Positions 23,071 to 36,292 of a stretch of 64,000 bases of DNA are shown here, piece after piece. Every line of letters starts with the position of its first letter. The stretch's first letter is position 1. The notes beneath the pieces were generated by a model that saw only the letters and a list, made by a program, of their open reading frames with translations, was not told the DNA's origin and ran no database searches. This DNA comes from Chlorops oryzae (lineage: Eukaryota > Arthropoda > Insecta > Diptera > Chloropidae), in assembly GCA_020466095.1 (NCBI GenBank), contig CM035808.1, forward strand, positions 40,953,555 through 41,017,554. Direction: 5' to 3'. The position numbers and the translations under genes were made by a program.

Positions 23071-23910
23071 ATTATACCCGACACACTCTGTGTCGAGGGT
23101 ATGTTGCGTTTGTGTGGTTGTGTGTAACACCTAGAACCAGTCGGGATAGACCATACAAAATATATATAGAAATGATCAGCGTCACCAGGAGATTCGATTT
23201 AGACATGTCTGTCCGTCTGTCTGTATACAGTTATCTTATCGAAGGAGTTGAGCTATCTTGACAAAATTTGATATGCGTGCTCACGGGGACATAAGTAAAA
23301 ACAAGTTCGAAAAGTTTTAGGGGTACCTCCAGTACTAGGGTCTGTTACGAAAATCACAAAAACTGCTCTAAAACCGAAGTTTTTCAAGATAATGGGATTG
23401 AATTTGACATTTGAACATATCTTAGGGCAATTAATACGATTTCTAAAAATTGGACAAGTAGGCGTGGCAGAAAGGTGTTTTTCTAAAACTCTCCTACACC
23501 CGAAATTCAAATGGGACTTGAACGAAATTCGGCACTTTTGCTGCCTTTGTAGCCATAAATATCCTCTCCAAAAATCTTTTTGATAGGTCCATTATTAAGG
23601 GTACCTCCAGTACTAGGGTCTGTCACAAAAATCCCAAAACTGCCCCAAAATCGGACTTTTTCGAACTATTTCAATGAAACTTAGAATTTGAATGTATATT
23701 TAAGCCTCCGATTAGAATTGCAAAAAAAAAAAATAAAAAAGTGGGCGTGGCAAAGGGGCGGTTTTCATAAAGAAATTAAACAAATGTCGGTATATGGGCC
23801 CCTAATGGCCTTAAACACCTCTTGATATTTGAAAGTATTTGAAGATGTGTGTCTGTGTCGGGTATTCTATTGTCAGGCTCGCCTGACTATAACACCCTTA
23901 CTTGTATTTC
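23071..23910 (-). mobile_element. DINE-1/mini-me-like non-autonomous Helitron relative, copy 1
   Basis: On the minus strand it starts CAAGTAAGGGTGTTATAGTC and ends CACAGAGTGTGTCGGGTATA. The tail carries a small CGACAC...GTGTCG hairpin and a (GTCT)n proto-microsatellite next to GACATGTCTGTCCGTC. This layout recalls DINE-1/INE-1 and mini-me elements of flies. It contains two internal copies of the CCCTAGTACTGGAGGTACC word. No coding capacity. Confidence 0.75.
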
Positions 23911-24625
23911 AATTCAATTAGTTTTAATTTCATAGAGAAAATGGAGAACATACAATTATTTTTATAAGGGTTTAATTTAAATCTTAATATTTCAGTGAAA
24001 ATATTGGCGGCTTTCAAAGAAATTCATATTACCGCTTTGTGAGTATGTTTAGTTTGAGTGTCTTTCTTACCCACGTTCGAGGAGTGTTGTTGAAAATCTT
24101 CATAAGAACTTGGATCATTGCGAACACAAATAAATTTAAATTTAATAATGACGACTATTCCATTGCAATCTCTCAAAAGCGATCAGGCAATCGCCAGCAA
24201 AAATATATCACAAAGTTAGTTGGTCTAGCTGAAGTTTAACAGTAGACTCGGTTCTCTCTGAAAACAGGACTTATCAACAAACGTACTCCAATAATCCACA
24301 AAAGAATACGAACTGTAGGCCTATATCGGACACAAGCGTCAAACCATGCAAAAAATTTTTCCATAGAAAATCTAATAAAATACAAGAGATTCAATACTTC
24401 GTTAAAAAAAAAAACTCTGAAATCGCCCAGGTTTGGTCCAAGTACTCATAAGACAGAGTTTTTAAGCCCGCATTTTCAAAAAACCAATCCCTGCCAAAGG
24501 GATATACCCACAATCAATTTTTTTGCCGCAACCATAACCAACGCCTCCAATTAATGAGTAATCTCAAATTATTTTTTAAAAATTAACGCTGTTAATCTTA
24601 ACACTTTTTAATCCATCCTACAATA

Positions 24626-25919
24626 ACAGGTTGGCTGATAAGTCCCCGGTCTAACAAAGAAAAACACATATTTTTGTCAAAATTCGTTTTTATTATTCAA
24701 CATAGTTCCCTTCAAGAGCGATACAACGATTATAACGACCTTCCAATTTTTTGATACCATTTTGGTAGTACTCCTTCGGTTTTGCCTCAAAATAGGCCTC
24801 AGTTTCGGCGATCACCTCTTCATTGCAGCCAAATTTTTTCCCTGCGAGCATCCTTTTGAGGTCTGAGAACAAGAAAAAGTCGCTGGGGGCCAGATCTGGA
24901 GAATACGGTGGGTGGGGAAGCAATTCGAAGCCTAATTCATGAATTTTTGCCATCGTTCTCAATGACTTGTGGCACGGTGCGTTGTCTTGGTGGAACAACA
25001 CTTTTTTCTTCTTCATATGGGGCCGTTTTGCCGCGATTTCGACCTTCAAACGCTCCAATAACGACATATAATAGTCACTGTTGATGGTTTTTCCCTTCTC
25101 AAGATAATCGATAAAAATTATTCCATGCCCATCCCAAAAAACAGAGGCCATTACTTTGCCAGCGGACTTTTGAGTCTTTCCACGCTTCGGAGACGGTTCA
25201 CCGATCGCTGTCCACTCAGCCGACTGTCGATTGGACTCAGGAGTGTAGTGATAGAGCCATGTTTCATCCATTGTCACATATCGACGCAAAAACTCGGGTG
25301 TATTGCGAGTTAACAGCTGCAAACACCGCTCAGAATCATCAACACGTTGTGGTTTTTGGTCAAATGTGAGCTCGCGCGGCACCCATTTTGCACAGAGCTT
25401 TTTCATATCCAAATATTGATGAATGATATGACCAAACACGTTCCTTTGATATCTTTAAGGCCTCTGCTATCTCGATCAACTTCATTTTACGGTCATTCAA
25501 AATCATTTTGTGAATTTTTTTGATGTTTTCGTCGGTAACCACCTCTTTCGGGCGTCCACTGCGTTCACCGTCCTCCGTGCTCATTTCACCACGCTTGAAT
25601 TTTGAATACCAATCAATTATTGTTGATTTTCCTGGGGCAGAGTCCGGAAACTCATTATCAAGCCAAGTTTTTGCTTCCACTGTATTTTTTCCCTTCAGAA
25701 AACAGTATTTTATCAAAACACGAAATTCCTTTTTTTCCATTTTTTTCACAATAACAAAAGTTGCTTCACAAAAGACGCTCTATCTCACAAACTAATTGAC
25801 TTACAGATGTCAAATTTTGACACGAATCATTTGAAGGTTGCCACTATATAAAAATAATATGCATTTAATACTAGCGACGCCATCTATGTGTCAGACCGGG
25901 GACTTATCAGCCAACCTGT
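24626..25919 (-). mobile_element. Mariner transposon, irritans subfamily (Himar1-like)
   Basis: A 1,294-bp element with inverted ends ACAGGTTGGCTGATAAGTCC / GGACTTATCAGCCAACCTGT, flanked by TA on both sides. It carries one transposase gene on the minus strand. From memory the protein differs from the Himar1 consensus at only a handful of positions, so this is a recent copy. Confidence 0.95.
24693..25740 (-). pseudogene. Mariner transposase, one-base frameshift
   Basis: The transposase is read from MEKKEF (25740) to GNYVE (24693), matching the usual length of about 348 residues once the break is allowed for. The N-terminal helix-turn-helix half and the C-terminal catalytic half are in different frames. 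The break is in an A-run at about 25,434-25,436 (T-run on the coding strand), just after ISKERV. The catalytic triad is present: DETW, HQDN and SPDLAPSD, with 34 residues between the second and third Asp (DD34D). As it stands the gene cannot make full-length transposase, though the element could be moved by enzyme supplied in trans. Confidence 0.93.
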
Positions 25920-26380
25920 TATATTTAAGAATCGTTAAAACATTGGTCCTCTCGAAGATCTACTCTAAGAGTTCTACAGGCGCCTTTCCAACATCGCGCC
26001 TCAAATGCATTTATGTGGATACCAGGGTCTATACAATTTTCATCCTTCTCATCTATATAATTAAAATAAATAAACGGTTATACCGCTGTTAACTCAAGAA
26101 CGGCTTGACTAATTTGTATGGTCTTTTGTTAGATTTGCCTATGTCCCGCATAGAAAAACAGCTAATAAAAAATTTGTTTTAAATGCTCCCAAAATAAATC
26201 CCCTTATTACGGAAGTCGAAATCGACGAAACTCTATTTGTAAAGTCGTTATTATTGATCCCGTCTAAATATAATCAGTATGTTTTTATTAAAAGAGTCAT
26301 TGTCATTGGAAGATCTTTAACTTAGGGAACGTGTCCAAACTACGTGAACCATTTTTTAATACTTTAGGGCTTAATTATTG

Positions 26381-26516
26381 GCCTCCGTAGCGTAGTTGGT
26401 TGAGATGCCAAATTACGATGCGAGAGGCTTTGGGTACAACTGCAAGCTTGGTCGTGGATGTCGGTTCTGTCGTTTTATCTGCTTCTTTTCTTCTTTATGT
26501 TCCCATTTTTGTGGTA
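26381..26516 (+). mobile_element. tRNA-derived SINE head (left part)
   Basis: GGCCTCCGTAGCGTAGTTGG resembles a tRNA 5' half with an A box (TAGCGTAGTTGG). A degraded B-box-like GGGTACAACTG follows about 40 nt later. The pogo-like MITE at 26,517 interrupts the body; the sequence at 26,914-27,000 may be its continuation. Confidence 0.5.
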
Positions 26517-26913
26517 CAGTAGTTTCGCTATATAAGAAACTCGTATATTAGAGAAATCCGCTTTTAAGAAAGGAATCTCAGAACACCAAGTCTATTTATA
26601 TTAAGCTCTGTACAAAAACTTTTGTATATAAGAAACTCGTATATAAGAAAAACTCGCCTTTAAGAAACTCTTTACCAAAACCAAAAACTCTTTTTGTATT
26701 GAAAAAGTTTTTATATAAGAAACTTGGTTTTTATCAAAAATTTAACAACCCTATTTTCAAATATCGGTAGTTTATATATGAAAAAATTTTCTTATAAACG
26801 GTTTTTTTTATAAGAAACAATTTTCTTATAAACGGGTTCTTATGTAAGAAAAAACCGGAAATAAGAATGACATTTCTTGGCAAAATCGACTTTCTTATAT
26901 AGCGAAACTACTG
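26517..26913. mobile_element. pogo/Tigger-like MITE, copy 2
   Basis: Termini CAGTAGTTTCGCTATATAAG and CTTATATAGCGAAACTACTG are a perfect inverted pair, with TA on both sides (26515-26516 and 26914-26915). The interior is many variants of TTATAAGAAAC. It is the same family as 5,542-5,853 but better preserved. Confidence 0.85.
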
Positions 26914-27210
26914 TATTGCAACAGGCCATGTAGAGCCTAAGTGTGTCAACCTTCATGGTGACAGCCACACTTACCCCTTTCGGTTAAAAATTCACCATAG
27001 CCGTGATGCGAAAAATTCTTAAGACTAAATTTCACTATTTTGGATTGTGTAGATTGGTGTAGAGAGGGGGATAGGGTAGAGAGGGAATAGTGATGGGGGA
27101 GGGCAGAGAAGGTAGAAAGGGGGCCGTTCAAAAAAGTAATGTTTATCATACAAATTTAATTGCTTAACTTGGTTCTTTACATATGTTTAGTAAGTGATTT
27201 TTAACAGATT

Positions 27211-27417
27211 CAGCCCGATTATGAATATTCCCGGGGAATTTACTTTTGTTGAGACTAAAATTCTCTTTTTTTAAAAAGATAGGGAAAGGAAAATTATGGG
27301 TATGGGTCAAATACTCATTCCCCATCAAATTTATTCCCCCAAGTATTTAAAAAAGAAGAAGTTTTCTTTCGAGAAAATTCGGGAATTCGTTCCCCGGAAA
27401 TATTCAGAATCGGGCTG
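27211..27417. mobile_element. MITE with CAGCCCGATT ends
   Basis: Inverted ends CAGCCCGATTATGAATATT / AATATTCAGAATCGGGCTG with subterminal CCGGGGAA pairs, flanked by ATT on both sides. A half-unit with the GGAAATATTC and AGAATCGG words lies near 58,930-58,956. Confidence 0.7.
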
Positions 27418-27419
27418 AT

Positions 27420-30400
27420 TAGTTTCCTCGGAGGGGAAAAAGTTTCGCCAGATTCTGTTAGTTTAAAATAAAGAATTCAAATTCTTAAGTTTGTAATAAA
27501 AAACTTTTACTTGCCAAATTAGAATTTTATTTTTTAGAATTTCATTTTGAGCCTTTAAAACTCGAACCAATATATATTTCTTTTTACAAATTCCTCCAAT
27601 TTTTGTTAAAATATATATTTTATAGAACTCAAGGCCTAAATGTAATAATTTTAACAAATTATGACTAAGAATTTATCGTTGTTCGAAAAGTATTTACATA
27701 TCAGTAAGTAGCCGTTGAATACTTAAATATCATATATTCGATGTTGCTTTGAGTATATAAAGTAAAATATTAACTTATCATATTATGTATACAGTAAAGA
27801 TTTTGTTTTAAATATTTGATTCGATCCTTTATAGGCATCTTTATACGATAATAAGCTGCAATTTCAGTCATAAACGTTACATTTTTATTGTTCGTATTGG
27901 TTTTTTTTTTTTATAATTGAATACTTAAAATATAGTTTTAAGTAAAGCTTATTTGAGCTGTCTTAAGTTGAAAGGAGGGAAGTATTCGTTGTTCAGTTAG
28001 TATTTGTGCTTAGATGGTAGCATTACTTAAATCCTAAATTAAGTATCAATAATACATCATAGAAAAATATTGGTTATGAAATACTACTTAAAACCGTTAT
28101 AAAGTTCTGATTTTGAAATTTATTTTTCGAGAGAATTTTTATTTTATTTTCAAAGGATTTGAGCAAAGTTAATATCATAATTCAGATATTAAGGCGTAAA
28201 TAAAGTTTTTCTGTTCCAAAAAGAATATATAATTAAAAAATGAAGTCATATTCAACTAGATAAACATTTAGCAAAGTATGTTTGTTAATCTTATATTTCT
28301 TTCTTATGTCATCTAGATTTTTAATTTCTTGAAATTATGCAATTCTGCCATCAACAAAAGTTATTCTTTCCGAAGCGAAATACATTAGAAGTTTACAAAA
28401 TCATCAAAAAATCCAAGCGCTGTTCGAAAAGGAGTTTAAAAGATATTATAATAAATAATCAAAACTCTATAACAAAAAAAAAAAAAAAAAAAAAACTATA
28501 TTGGTAAATAAAAAATACAAAATAAGAGTAAATCGCCTCAATTTTTTTTCATTTGTAATTAAAAAATAAATAATAAAAATCAACAATTTATTTTTAAAAT
28601 AACAACAATAAGAATAAAGTTCTTATTTTAAATACTATAAGAATCAAGCTTTGATAATTATCAATTCAAAGCAAATTATATGTGATTGCTATTTTTTCTG
28701 AAACATTGTACAAATCGTCCCACTGTGCACAATGTTTTCACGCTAACCAAAAACGCAGAAATTTATTTAATTTATCTACTATATTCTGCAATCAATTAAA
28801 AGCAATCTAAACATAAAATAAGTGCTCTCTTCCGTCAGCATCATCTACCAAAAGATTTCATATTTGTTTACAATGTCATCCGCTTAAGGAATTTCAACAA
28901 AGCGCATCGAAATGTTATTTTTCAAAATTCGAATTTCTCTTTTGTTTACGTTGAATTTTATTGAAAATCGTTTTTTTTTTTTTTTTAAATACTGAAGTCT
29001 TTAAAGCAAAACAGCTGCCAGGAATGCAACGCTTGTTTGTAATGTACATAAGGAATTCCCTGAAGTAAATGTTAACTTGACTGCCTACGTACCCTTTTTT
29101 TTAGACACTGAACTTGATTGTTTTGAAATTAAAATACTGCATAATTGTTTATTATTGATATTTCTTTTTGTAATATAATTGATTCTTTATGTACGCATGC
29201 AAATGAGAGTGCATATGCATGGGCTGGCCAACTGAGAATTATTTGATTTTTTTTTTTTAGGGAAAACTGTTTTCTTATAAAAAGCGTTCCATGACTTCTT
29301 CGAAAGACTACTTAGATAAAATAAAAAACATGGATGAGTTGGCAAGTACTCGTATGTTTGTTTTGCTGTCTGAACGCATTTAATTTTTCATACTAAAAAA
29401 AAAAAAAAAAAATCCAACAAAAACTGGCCGCCTAATGCGTTTCTATATCGTATTCTTTAAAAACAAAATATATTCTAATTCGTTTTTTAAAATCAGATTG
29501 ATCATCATAAACAAACCAGAATCAGATTGAGCGACGATCTTCGACAAATTGCTCTAAAGATTACTCTTATGCTCTCTCTCATACAATAAATTATCGTAAG
29601 TTTAATTGCTTAAAAATTTTTTGACGCTTTGTCGATTATGTAAACAAAATTTTTAAACAAACAAGACGAAAAAATTATAGACACAAAGAGAATCGATGTG
29701 GGTATTTAAGAAATTAAAAGTCAAACAAAAAAGTAAAAAAAATTAAATAAACCTTTTTCTTACGAAATACTGTTTGTGTGTGTGTGTATGTTCGTTTGTG
29801 TGTTTGGTAAACACTGTGCTCTTAAAGTGTAAAATGACATACAGTCGTGAAGGAAGCCACGTCGTTTTGAGTTGAACTTATCTTCCATGTAATCCAAATT
29901 ACCTTATGTATGTATGTACGCATATATACATATGTATACACGTATGTATAAATGCTTGTACATACATACATATTCCGGTACGTGTTGACGAAATCTTTTA
30001 ACTGCATCACTTCCCAAGTCAATCCATTGCAATGTAGCAAGCGTCTGCATAATCTCAAATGAACATTTCATTTTGAATGAATGTTTTGAAAAGCGAATGA
30101 AGAAAAATGCATCGTTGGTTTTTTGGATTCCACGCGCGCGCTGCACGGAAAGAAATCAAATTTAAGTAAATTTTTCGAAATTCATATGTAATACGCGTAA
30201 TTTTTTTTATTATAATTGTTTGCGATATATAAAACGCTATAGTTAGTTTTATTATTTAGCTGAAAAGGAATTCATAAAAACGTTTTAACCATTTACTGCA
30301 TGATATTATATATTAAATAATCGAATAAGCTTTTTTGTTCGTAGTAAACTGCACGATATATTTAAATAATTGGTAGCATTTGTTTTTCGCAGTGAATGGT

Positions 30401-30580
30401 TTTATTAAAAATGCATACACTTTAGGTCAAGTTTTCAATATGAAAAGAATGCGATAATTTAGATTTTATCGTTTTAAATGTTAGGTAAGGATCAGGTTTA
30501 TTTAAAACATAGGGATAGAAATTATGACTTTCATTAATAAGAACACCTCAGCCGAATGAGTCGGCGTTGCGGACGGCGTT
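27420..30580. other. AT-rich stretch without an identified gene
   Basis: Poly-A runs (about 28,471-28,493 and 29,396-29,411) and TATG/CATA microsatellites (29,760-29,985) are present. A possible small exon at 29,261-29,341 (+) follows a run of T and AG, and reads 27 open codons up to a GCAAGT donor-like site. A possible minus-strand exon ends at CGGAATAT|GTATGT near 29,970. Neither is recognised. Confidence 0.5.
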
Positions 30581-30589
30581 ACAAAAAAT

Positions 30590-33140
30590 ACTTTGAGCTC
30601 AAAAATAAAAGAATATACAAAGTTTTCGTATAGACTAACGACAACAAATATTTTGTTACATTCGTCTTGTTATTTAGTAAAAATAGGTGTGTAGGACGCT
30701 GCGTTAGGAACGTTGCGAAAATTTCCCTTATGTATTTTTCGCATTATGGACGTCAAGCATCATTCATATAATCTTTTTTTCATTGAATATAAAAGAAAAC
30801 AATACAATGCAGCTCTAGGAACGCTTTGAGCTCCATCGTTGTTCTATAAAGCACATTGTGAGGAGCACAAAATAGAGGAAAAAGATTGATATTCGAAGAA
30901 ACATTTTATTTTTTGGCGCTTGGTTTACTTTTTGCTGGATTTTGTTTTTCAAATCACATTTCTTTTGGATTTTTTTTTTCAAATCACATTTCTTTTGGAT
31001 TTTTTTTCCCCAGAAACCATAAATCAGTTCGTAAGCGGTAAAGGGTTTAAAATTCGTTGGTTACATTTTAGTGTGTAAAAAATTTCTAAAACAATATTTT
31101 TATAATGCATAAGACAATCAAGTTCTGTAAATTCGTTTTTCCTCAGACTATATTGCTTGCACTTTAGTTCACACAGTCATAGTTAATTATTTTGAATTAG
31201 TAAGCGTCCTTTACTCCAGATTATTTCGCCTCTCTTTTATCTGGATTGATTTTTTATCGATAAGTTTTAAATTGATAGGAAACATTGCCAATTATTGCTA
31301 ACCAAGAAGTAAAAGAAGATTACGAATTTTTTAGTAAAAGATTGATTTAAGGAGATTAATTACGAAATCTTTAATAGCTAGATTGGTAAAAGCCTATGAT
31401 GGAATAGTTTAGTTTCTTCTACTCACATATTGAGTTTATTTGGAAAACTTTGACCGCTGCAACTGGGCCGCAGCCCTGAATTTTTGGCCAATATAGTCCG
31501 TTTAAAAAAACTATGACTATTTTTCCTGCAAAATAAGTATGCTATCCTTTTAAGAATGGTTTGACACACATCACAGCTAAATATTTCTGTCAAAGATCAC
31601 TATGTTCTTTTAATAAGACGCCTTAAAGTATGAAAAATTTTTTGTTTATTCTGAAACATGCTAACTTGACTACATTAGTTGTTTTTCTGTACACAGAGTG
31701 GGGGAATACAAGATTTTCTATATTATTTTAAGTTGCAAATGGTTAGTTTAACTAAAAAATTAAAAAAAAATTTTATTAAAATATTTTAGAACTGTTTCTA
31801 TGATCACAATAAAACAAAAAAGAAATTTTTTCGTGCTTCTACTCACTTTGCATATTCAAATAATCGATAAATACTGCTATTTTTTAAATATAATATTTGT
31901 TTATTTGTAATTAAACGTCATACAAAACTCGATCGACGGAGGTATGTGGAAATTTGCGGAATTTCATACGTATGCCGAACAAGAAACTTTCGCGAGCTCA
32001 AAAATAAAAGAATATACAAAGTTCCTTTCGCGGTTATATGCACTAACGACAACAAATTTTTGTTACAACCTTTTACGAAATCATTGTTATTTATGGTAAA
32101 AACTAGGTGTGCTAGGACGCTGCGTTCGAACGTATAAAAGCGAAAACTTCTCTTAATTGATTTATTTTCGCATGTGTATGGATTCGTCAAGCATCATTAT
32201 ATAATTTTTTTCCATTGACATATTCCTTTAAAAGTTTGAATGAGCACGAATACAATGCAGCTCTAGGTTTCGTTTTTTGCAGCTCCATCGTTGTTCTATT
32301 TAAAGATACTATTGTTGAAGGATGCATAAACTAGAGGAAAAAGGGATTGTATATTCGAAGAAAATTATTAATGAATATACGATTTGGATGCTTGCTGTTA
32401 CAGTTATATTGCTGGCATTTTTAAAATTCAAATCGGGAAAGTGTTCAAGTTTGAAGATTTCAAAAGGTTTCCAGAAACTCACTAATCAGCTTCGTAAAGC
32501 GGTACAAATAGTAGGTTTAAAATATCGCTTGCCAGATTAGCATTTTAGAAGTGTAACGAAATATTTAATAGAAACATGGCTGGATTCGGACTTTACATCA
32601 ATGTCGGATCCAAAGTACAATCATAGTTCATGTAAAGCCTGGCGTCCCGCTTGCCGTTTTCTGAAAAATCAGATCGTTCAATATTGCATGACGTTTCTTC
32701 GTGAGTTCCAACCTACAGAATCATCCAGTTAACGAATTTTGAATGGCTAGTAATTTGCCGTCAAAACGTTCTGGAAATACTCAGCTTAGTTTATTGCTAA
32801 AAATATCAAGACCTCTCAGATATATGGACGATTTCTGGATTGTTTTTTTATCGATCAACTGTTTTAAGAGCGTCAGTACGCCAACTGCCCCACGTGTTGC
32901 AAATTTTCTAACCAAGACATTTGAAATAGAGAGCATTTGACCGCATATTTTTTAGTAAAAGAGTTGATTTAAGGAGATTAAAATCCCTAACGTATTTTAA
33001 CCTTATAATACTAGATTGGTAAGAATACGCCTTTGATCGCATTGTTTTGTAAAATAGTTTAGTTTACTCGTACCTCAATATTGATTCAGTTTAATTTTGG
33101 CAAAATTTCTTTTGGCCAACGCGCTGGTAGCGACCCCTAA
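30590..33140 (+). repeat. Diverged tandem duplication of about 1.1-1.4 kb
   Basis: Segment 30,590-31,470 reappears in order at 31,990-33,140. Shared landmarks are AATAAAAGAATATACAAAGTT, GACGCTGCGTT, GTCAAGCATCATT, AATGCAGCTCTAGG, GCTCCATCGTTGTTCTAT, TTGATTTAAGGAGATTAA and CTAGATTGGTAA. The second copy is longer and holds traces of open reading frames (32,322-32,733 with a single internal TAG at 32,538); the first copy has none. The nature of the unit is unknown. Confidence 0.7.
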
Positions 33141-33554
33141 ATGTAATTTAATATATTTCAAAAAAAATACAGAAATATTTTCTCGTGGCATATATAATAT
33201 TAAAATGACGGGGTGTCGCGCGAAAAAAGAAAATTTTTTTAAATAAGGACCACCCTAGTATACATATACATATGTATATAAAATGATATGACCTCCATAT
33301 AAGCACAACGAGTTCGAATCGAAATCGAATTCGTGAGTCACCTTTTTACGCGATTCGTATTTTTATCGAATTTTTTTTTATCGTTTACGAATCGTAAGCA
33401 AATCGATTTTTTTTTCCATTCTCAAATTCATTTCGAATAAAAATGTGATTTTTTCAAATCATTAATATTTATCTTAATTTTATTTGTTTGTTCGACCTTT
33501 AGTATGGTTATATTTATTTTTAATGTGAAAATCAAGTAGGAGTCTTATTATAAG

Positions 33555-33564
33555 ACTATTTTCG

Positions 33565-33618
<54 letters not shown>

Positions 33619-33725
33619 CCAATGCTTGTAACTTTTCTTATGAATCCACCCGCTGTGGGATTTGAACCCCGAACCTCTCGATTTCTAGACATCTGCTTAC
33701 CCACTACGCCGTCTTTTCCGTCTGT
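33555..33725 (-). mobile_element. tRNA-derived SINE fragment beside a poly-A run
   Basis: The minus strand reads GGCGTAGTGGGTAAGC (A-box-like) and then GGTTCGGGGTTCAAATCCC (B box), at normal tRNA spacing. About 50 A residues follow at 33,566-33,616 on the plus strand. The acceptor stem does not pair, so it is not a functional tRNA. A hAT end lies immediately to the right (33,733-33,757). Confidence 0.6.
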
Positions 33726-33759
33726 TCCGCCAATGCGAATATTCGCAACATCACTAATA

Positions 33760-36290
33760 GAAACATGACTCTATCACGAACAAGCGGCTTTATACGAACA
33801 AAGTCAAGGAAATGGTGAAAAGTCATTTTTCGAATTTTACTTTTAATGCGAAACGGATACGATATGCTCAACAGAGTATCAAAGACTTAAATTTCAATCC
33901 ATTTGCAAATTGAAAATGCCCGACTGTAAGAAAAGTCCAGCAAATCGTCCGTCCGTCCTATCGTCAGCGAGCACATGTGAAACCATACATCATAAAAGGC
34001 AGACAATATCGAGCGAAAAACGAATAAACGAGACAAATAAAAACAGACAGAAACAACGATAAAAAGAAATTGGCACTTTGTTCGTATGCCGCATTACGCA
34101 AGCCAAAAAATGCAAACACAAATGAAGTCCAACGACTTTATTGACGAAATCGTGTACGCTCATGCGTCCGTCCAGAGATTTGGCAAGTAAAAACCGTGGG
34201 CGCAAAATGCAATTAAACTGTTTCAAAAGAACTATAAAGAAAAAAAAAATAGAAAAAAAAAAAAACAAATAAATAAATCCCAAAGTACTTTTAAAAAGCC
34301 AATGAATTACTGAAATAGGATATAGAAGACAGATATGATGGGGGTCAGAATAAAGCAAGAAAAAATTAGCTCAACAATAAGAAATTAAAAATATTAGGGG
34401 TCTTCCCTTAAGCAGTCATTTGCCTGAAACATTCGAAATCTAAATAAGAAGGCTTAGAAACATTAATGAACTGAAATTTTGTATGAAAAAATTTTACCTT
34501 ATAGTAATGATTTTTTCAATCATAGCTATACAAGATATTTGATTAGAACCAAGGATTAAAGAGAGATATAAATCACTCCTAGATTTAGGGTGGTTAATCT
34601 CCCTTGGCTTTTAAGGGGCTATTAGATTTAGCGGGGAGAAAATTTCTTTCGCATTCAATTGTTATAGGAGAGATTAGAAAATTTTTCTAGGGAGAAATTT
34701 TAGGGGTTCATCAATCATTCATTGAATTATGTTATAATCGATAGAAGCTTAAAAGTCATATAAAAAATTACTAGCAAATCAATGCTGCAGAAAAATAAGG
34801 CCGTCCTTACAGTCGAAGCGTAAATACGTCCAAAAATATCGCAAGTCCTGGGAAATGAATCCTTTGATTTAAAGGTAAGACAATAAAACAGGAAGCAAAT
34901 GAATGGATTAAACCAGGGTTTGAAGGGCTGTCTGTCAAACAGCCAAAGCACCAAAAATATAGCTGTGGCTTTGTTTAGCAGCCAAATAGTGCACTATTTG
35001 GGTTAAACTAGGACCATGGCCATCATTTGCAAAATTTTGCAAAATATAATTTTCACCATTTTGAATCTCTTATGGTACAATCCAAAAAAAAATATTTTGA
35101 AAAATTTTGCAAATGATGGCCATGATCCTAGTATAACCCAAATAAGTTAATTCATGTTGTAGGCTGGTTGGCAGCAGTTCCAGGGAATGATACAAAGGCA
35201 TTCTGCGTATACTGCAGAATCTGTCAAATTTGTTGTTGTTTTTTCCAAATTACTTTTTTTTATTCAGTACGAATTTCGTACTTTTTAGGGGCACATTTCG
35301 AATCTAGGGGGATTTAAGGAGCTTTTTAGGGGGAGCTACCTGGCAACACTGCAATCTTTTCACTTTTAAGGGAATACCCTAATTATGTTCAATGATACGC
35401 GTACATCAAATCAATAATAGGAATTACGAATATTCTTGAATTTCCCACAAAACATACATACTTATACAGTGCACTCGGGATAGCGTCAACATCCCAAAAC
35501 GTCAACACTTTTTTGTTTACATTGGTGCATTCAGCAGATTCAACTGTTGTGCAACTGTTGAGTAAAATTCGGGTAAGAGTTGCGCTACCAACTGACCTTA
35601 CACAGCATGTTGACTGCGCGGGCTCTACTTCCATAGATGTAGTATACTCATAGCTTAACTCCTTCGACAAGAAAACTGTATACATACAGACAGCCGGACG
35701 GACATGGCTAAATCGAATTTCCGGGTGACGCTACTCATTTTTATACATATTTTTACATGGTATATTTACATGGTCTATCTCGACTGATTCTGGGTGTTAG
35801 ACGCAACCGCAAAAAAACGCCATATACGACACTGAGTGTGTTGGGCACGCAAATAACGCTCCCGAAGGGGTTCGAAAAAAGGAACAAAACATTAGACAAA
35901 AGGATGAAACTTTATTTTCATTTTCATCGCATTCAAGGATCAAAAAGTTGAGAAAAAATCTTGAAGTCTTAAGAGTTTATCTTTCTCTGTTCGTTCCTGG
36001 AAAATTAGTGGCGATATTTTAATGAAAATATAATTTTCAAAAAGGAAAAATTACAACTCATAAAATGAAGATTTTGCTCATTTCAAGAAATCATTGTCCT
36101 AGGTTACTAAACGAAAAATTAAACATCGCCCACAGTGCCAATGTAAACTATTTATGTGTAATAATAAAACGTAGGCACAATAAAAAAAATTCATTGGCAT
36201 CGCCGACACCGCCCACTTGAATTAAATTTCTTGAAATCGCAAAAGATGATGAATAAACATGGGTTGATTCTATAAAATTCATGCGTAAGA
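33760..36290. other. Gene-poor stretch with one palindromic MITE
   Basis: 34,995-35,143 is an inverted-repeat element (ATTTGGGTTAAACTAGGACC pairing with its diverged complement, arms about 40 bp). 35,655-35,860 is a 3' fragment of the DINE-like family (GGACGGACATGGCTAAATCG). The remainder is AT-rich without recognised coding sequence. Confidence 0.6.
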
Positions 36291-36292
36291 TT

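Noticed and set aside
33655..33715. tRNA gene on the minus strand
   Set aside because: A- and B-box-like words are present, but the acceptor stem does not pair and an A-run follows, so a tRNA-derived SINE is the better reading.
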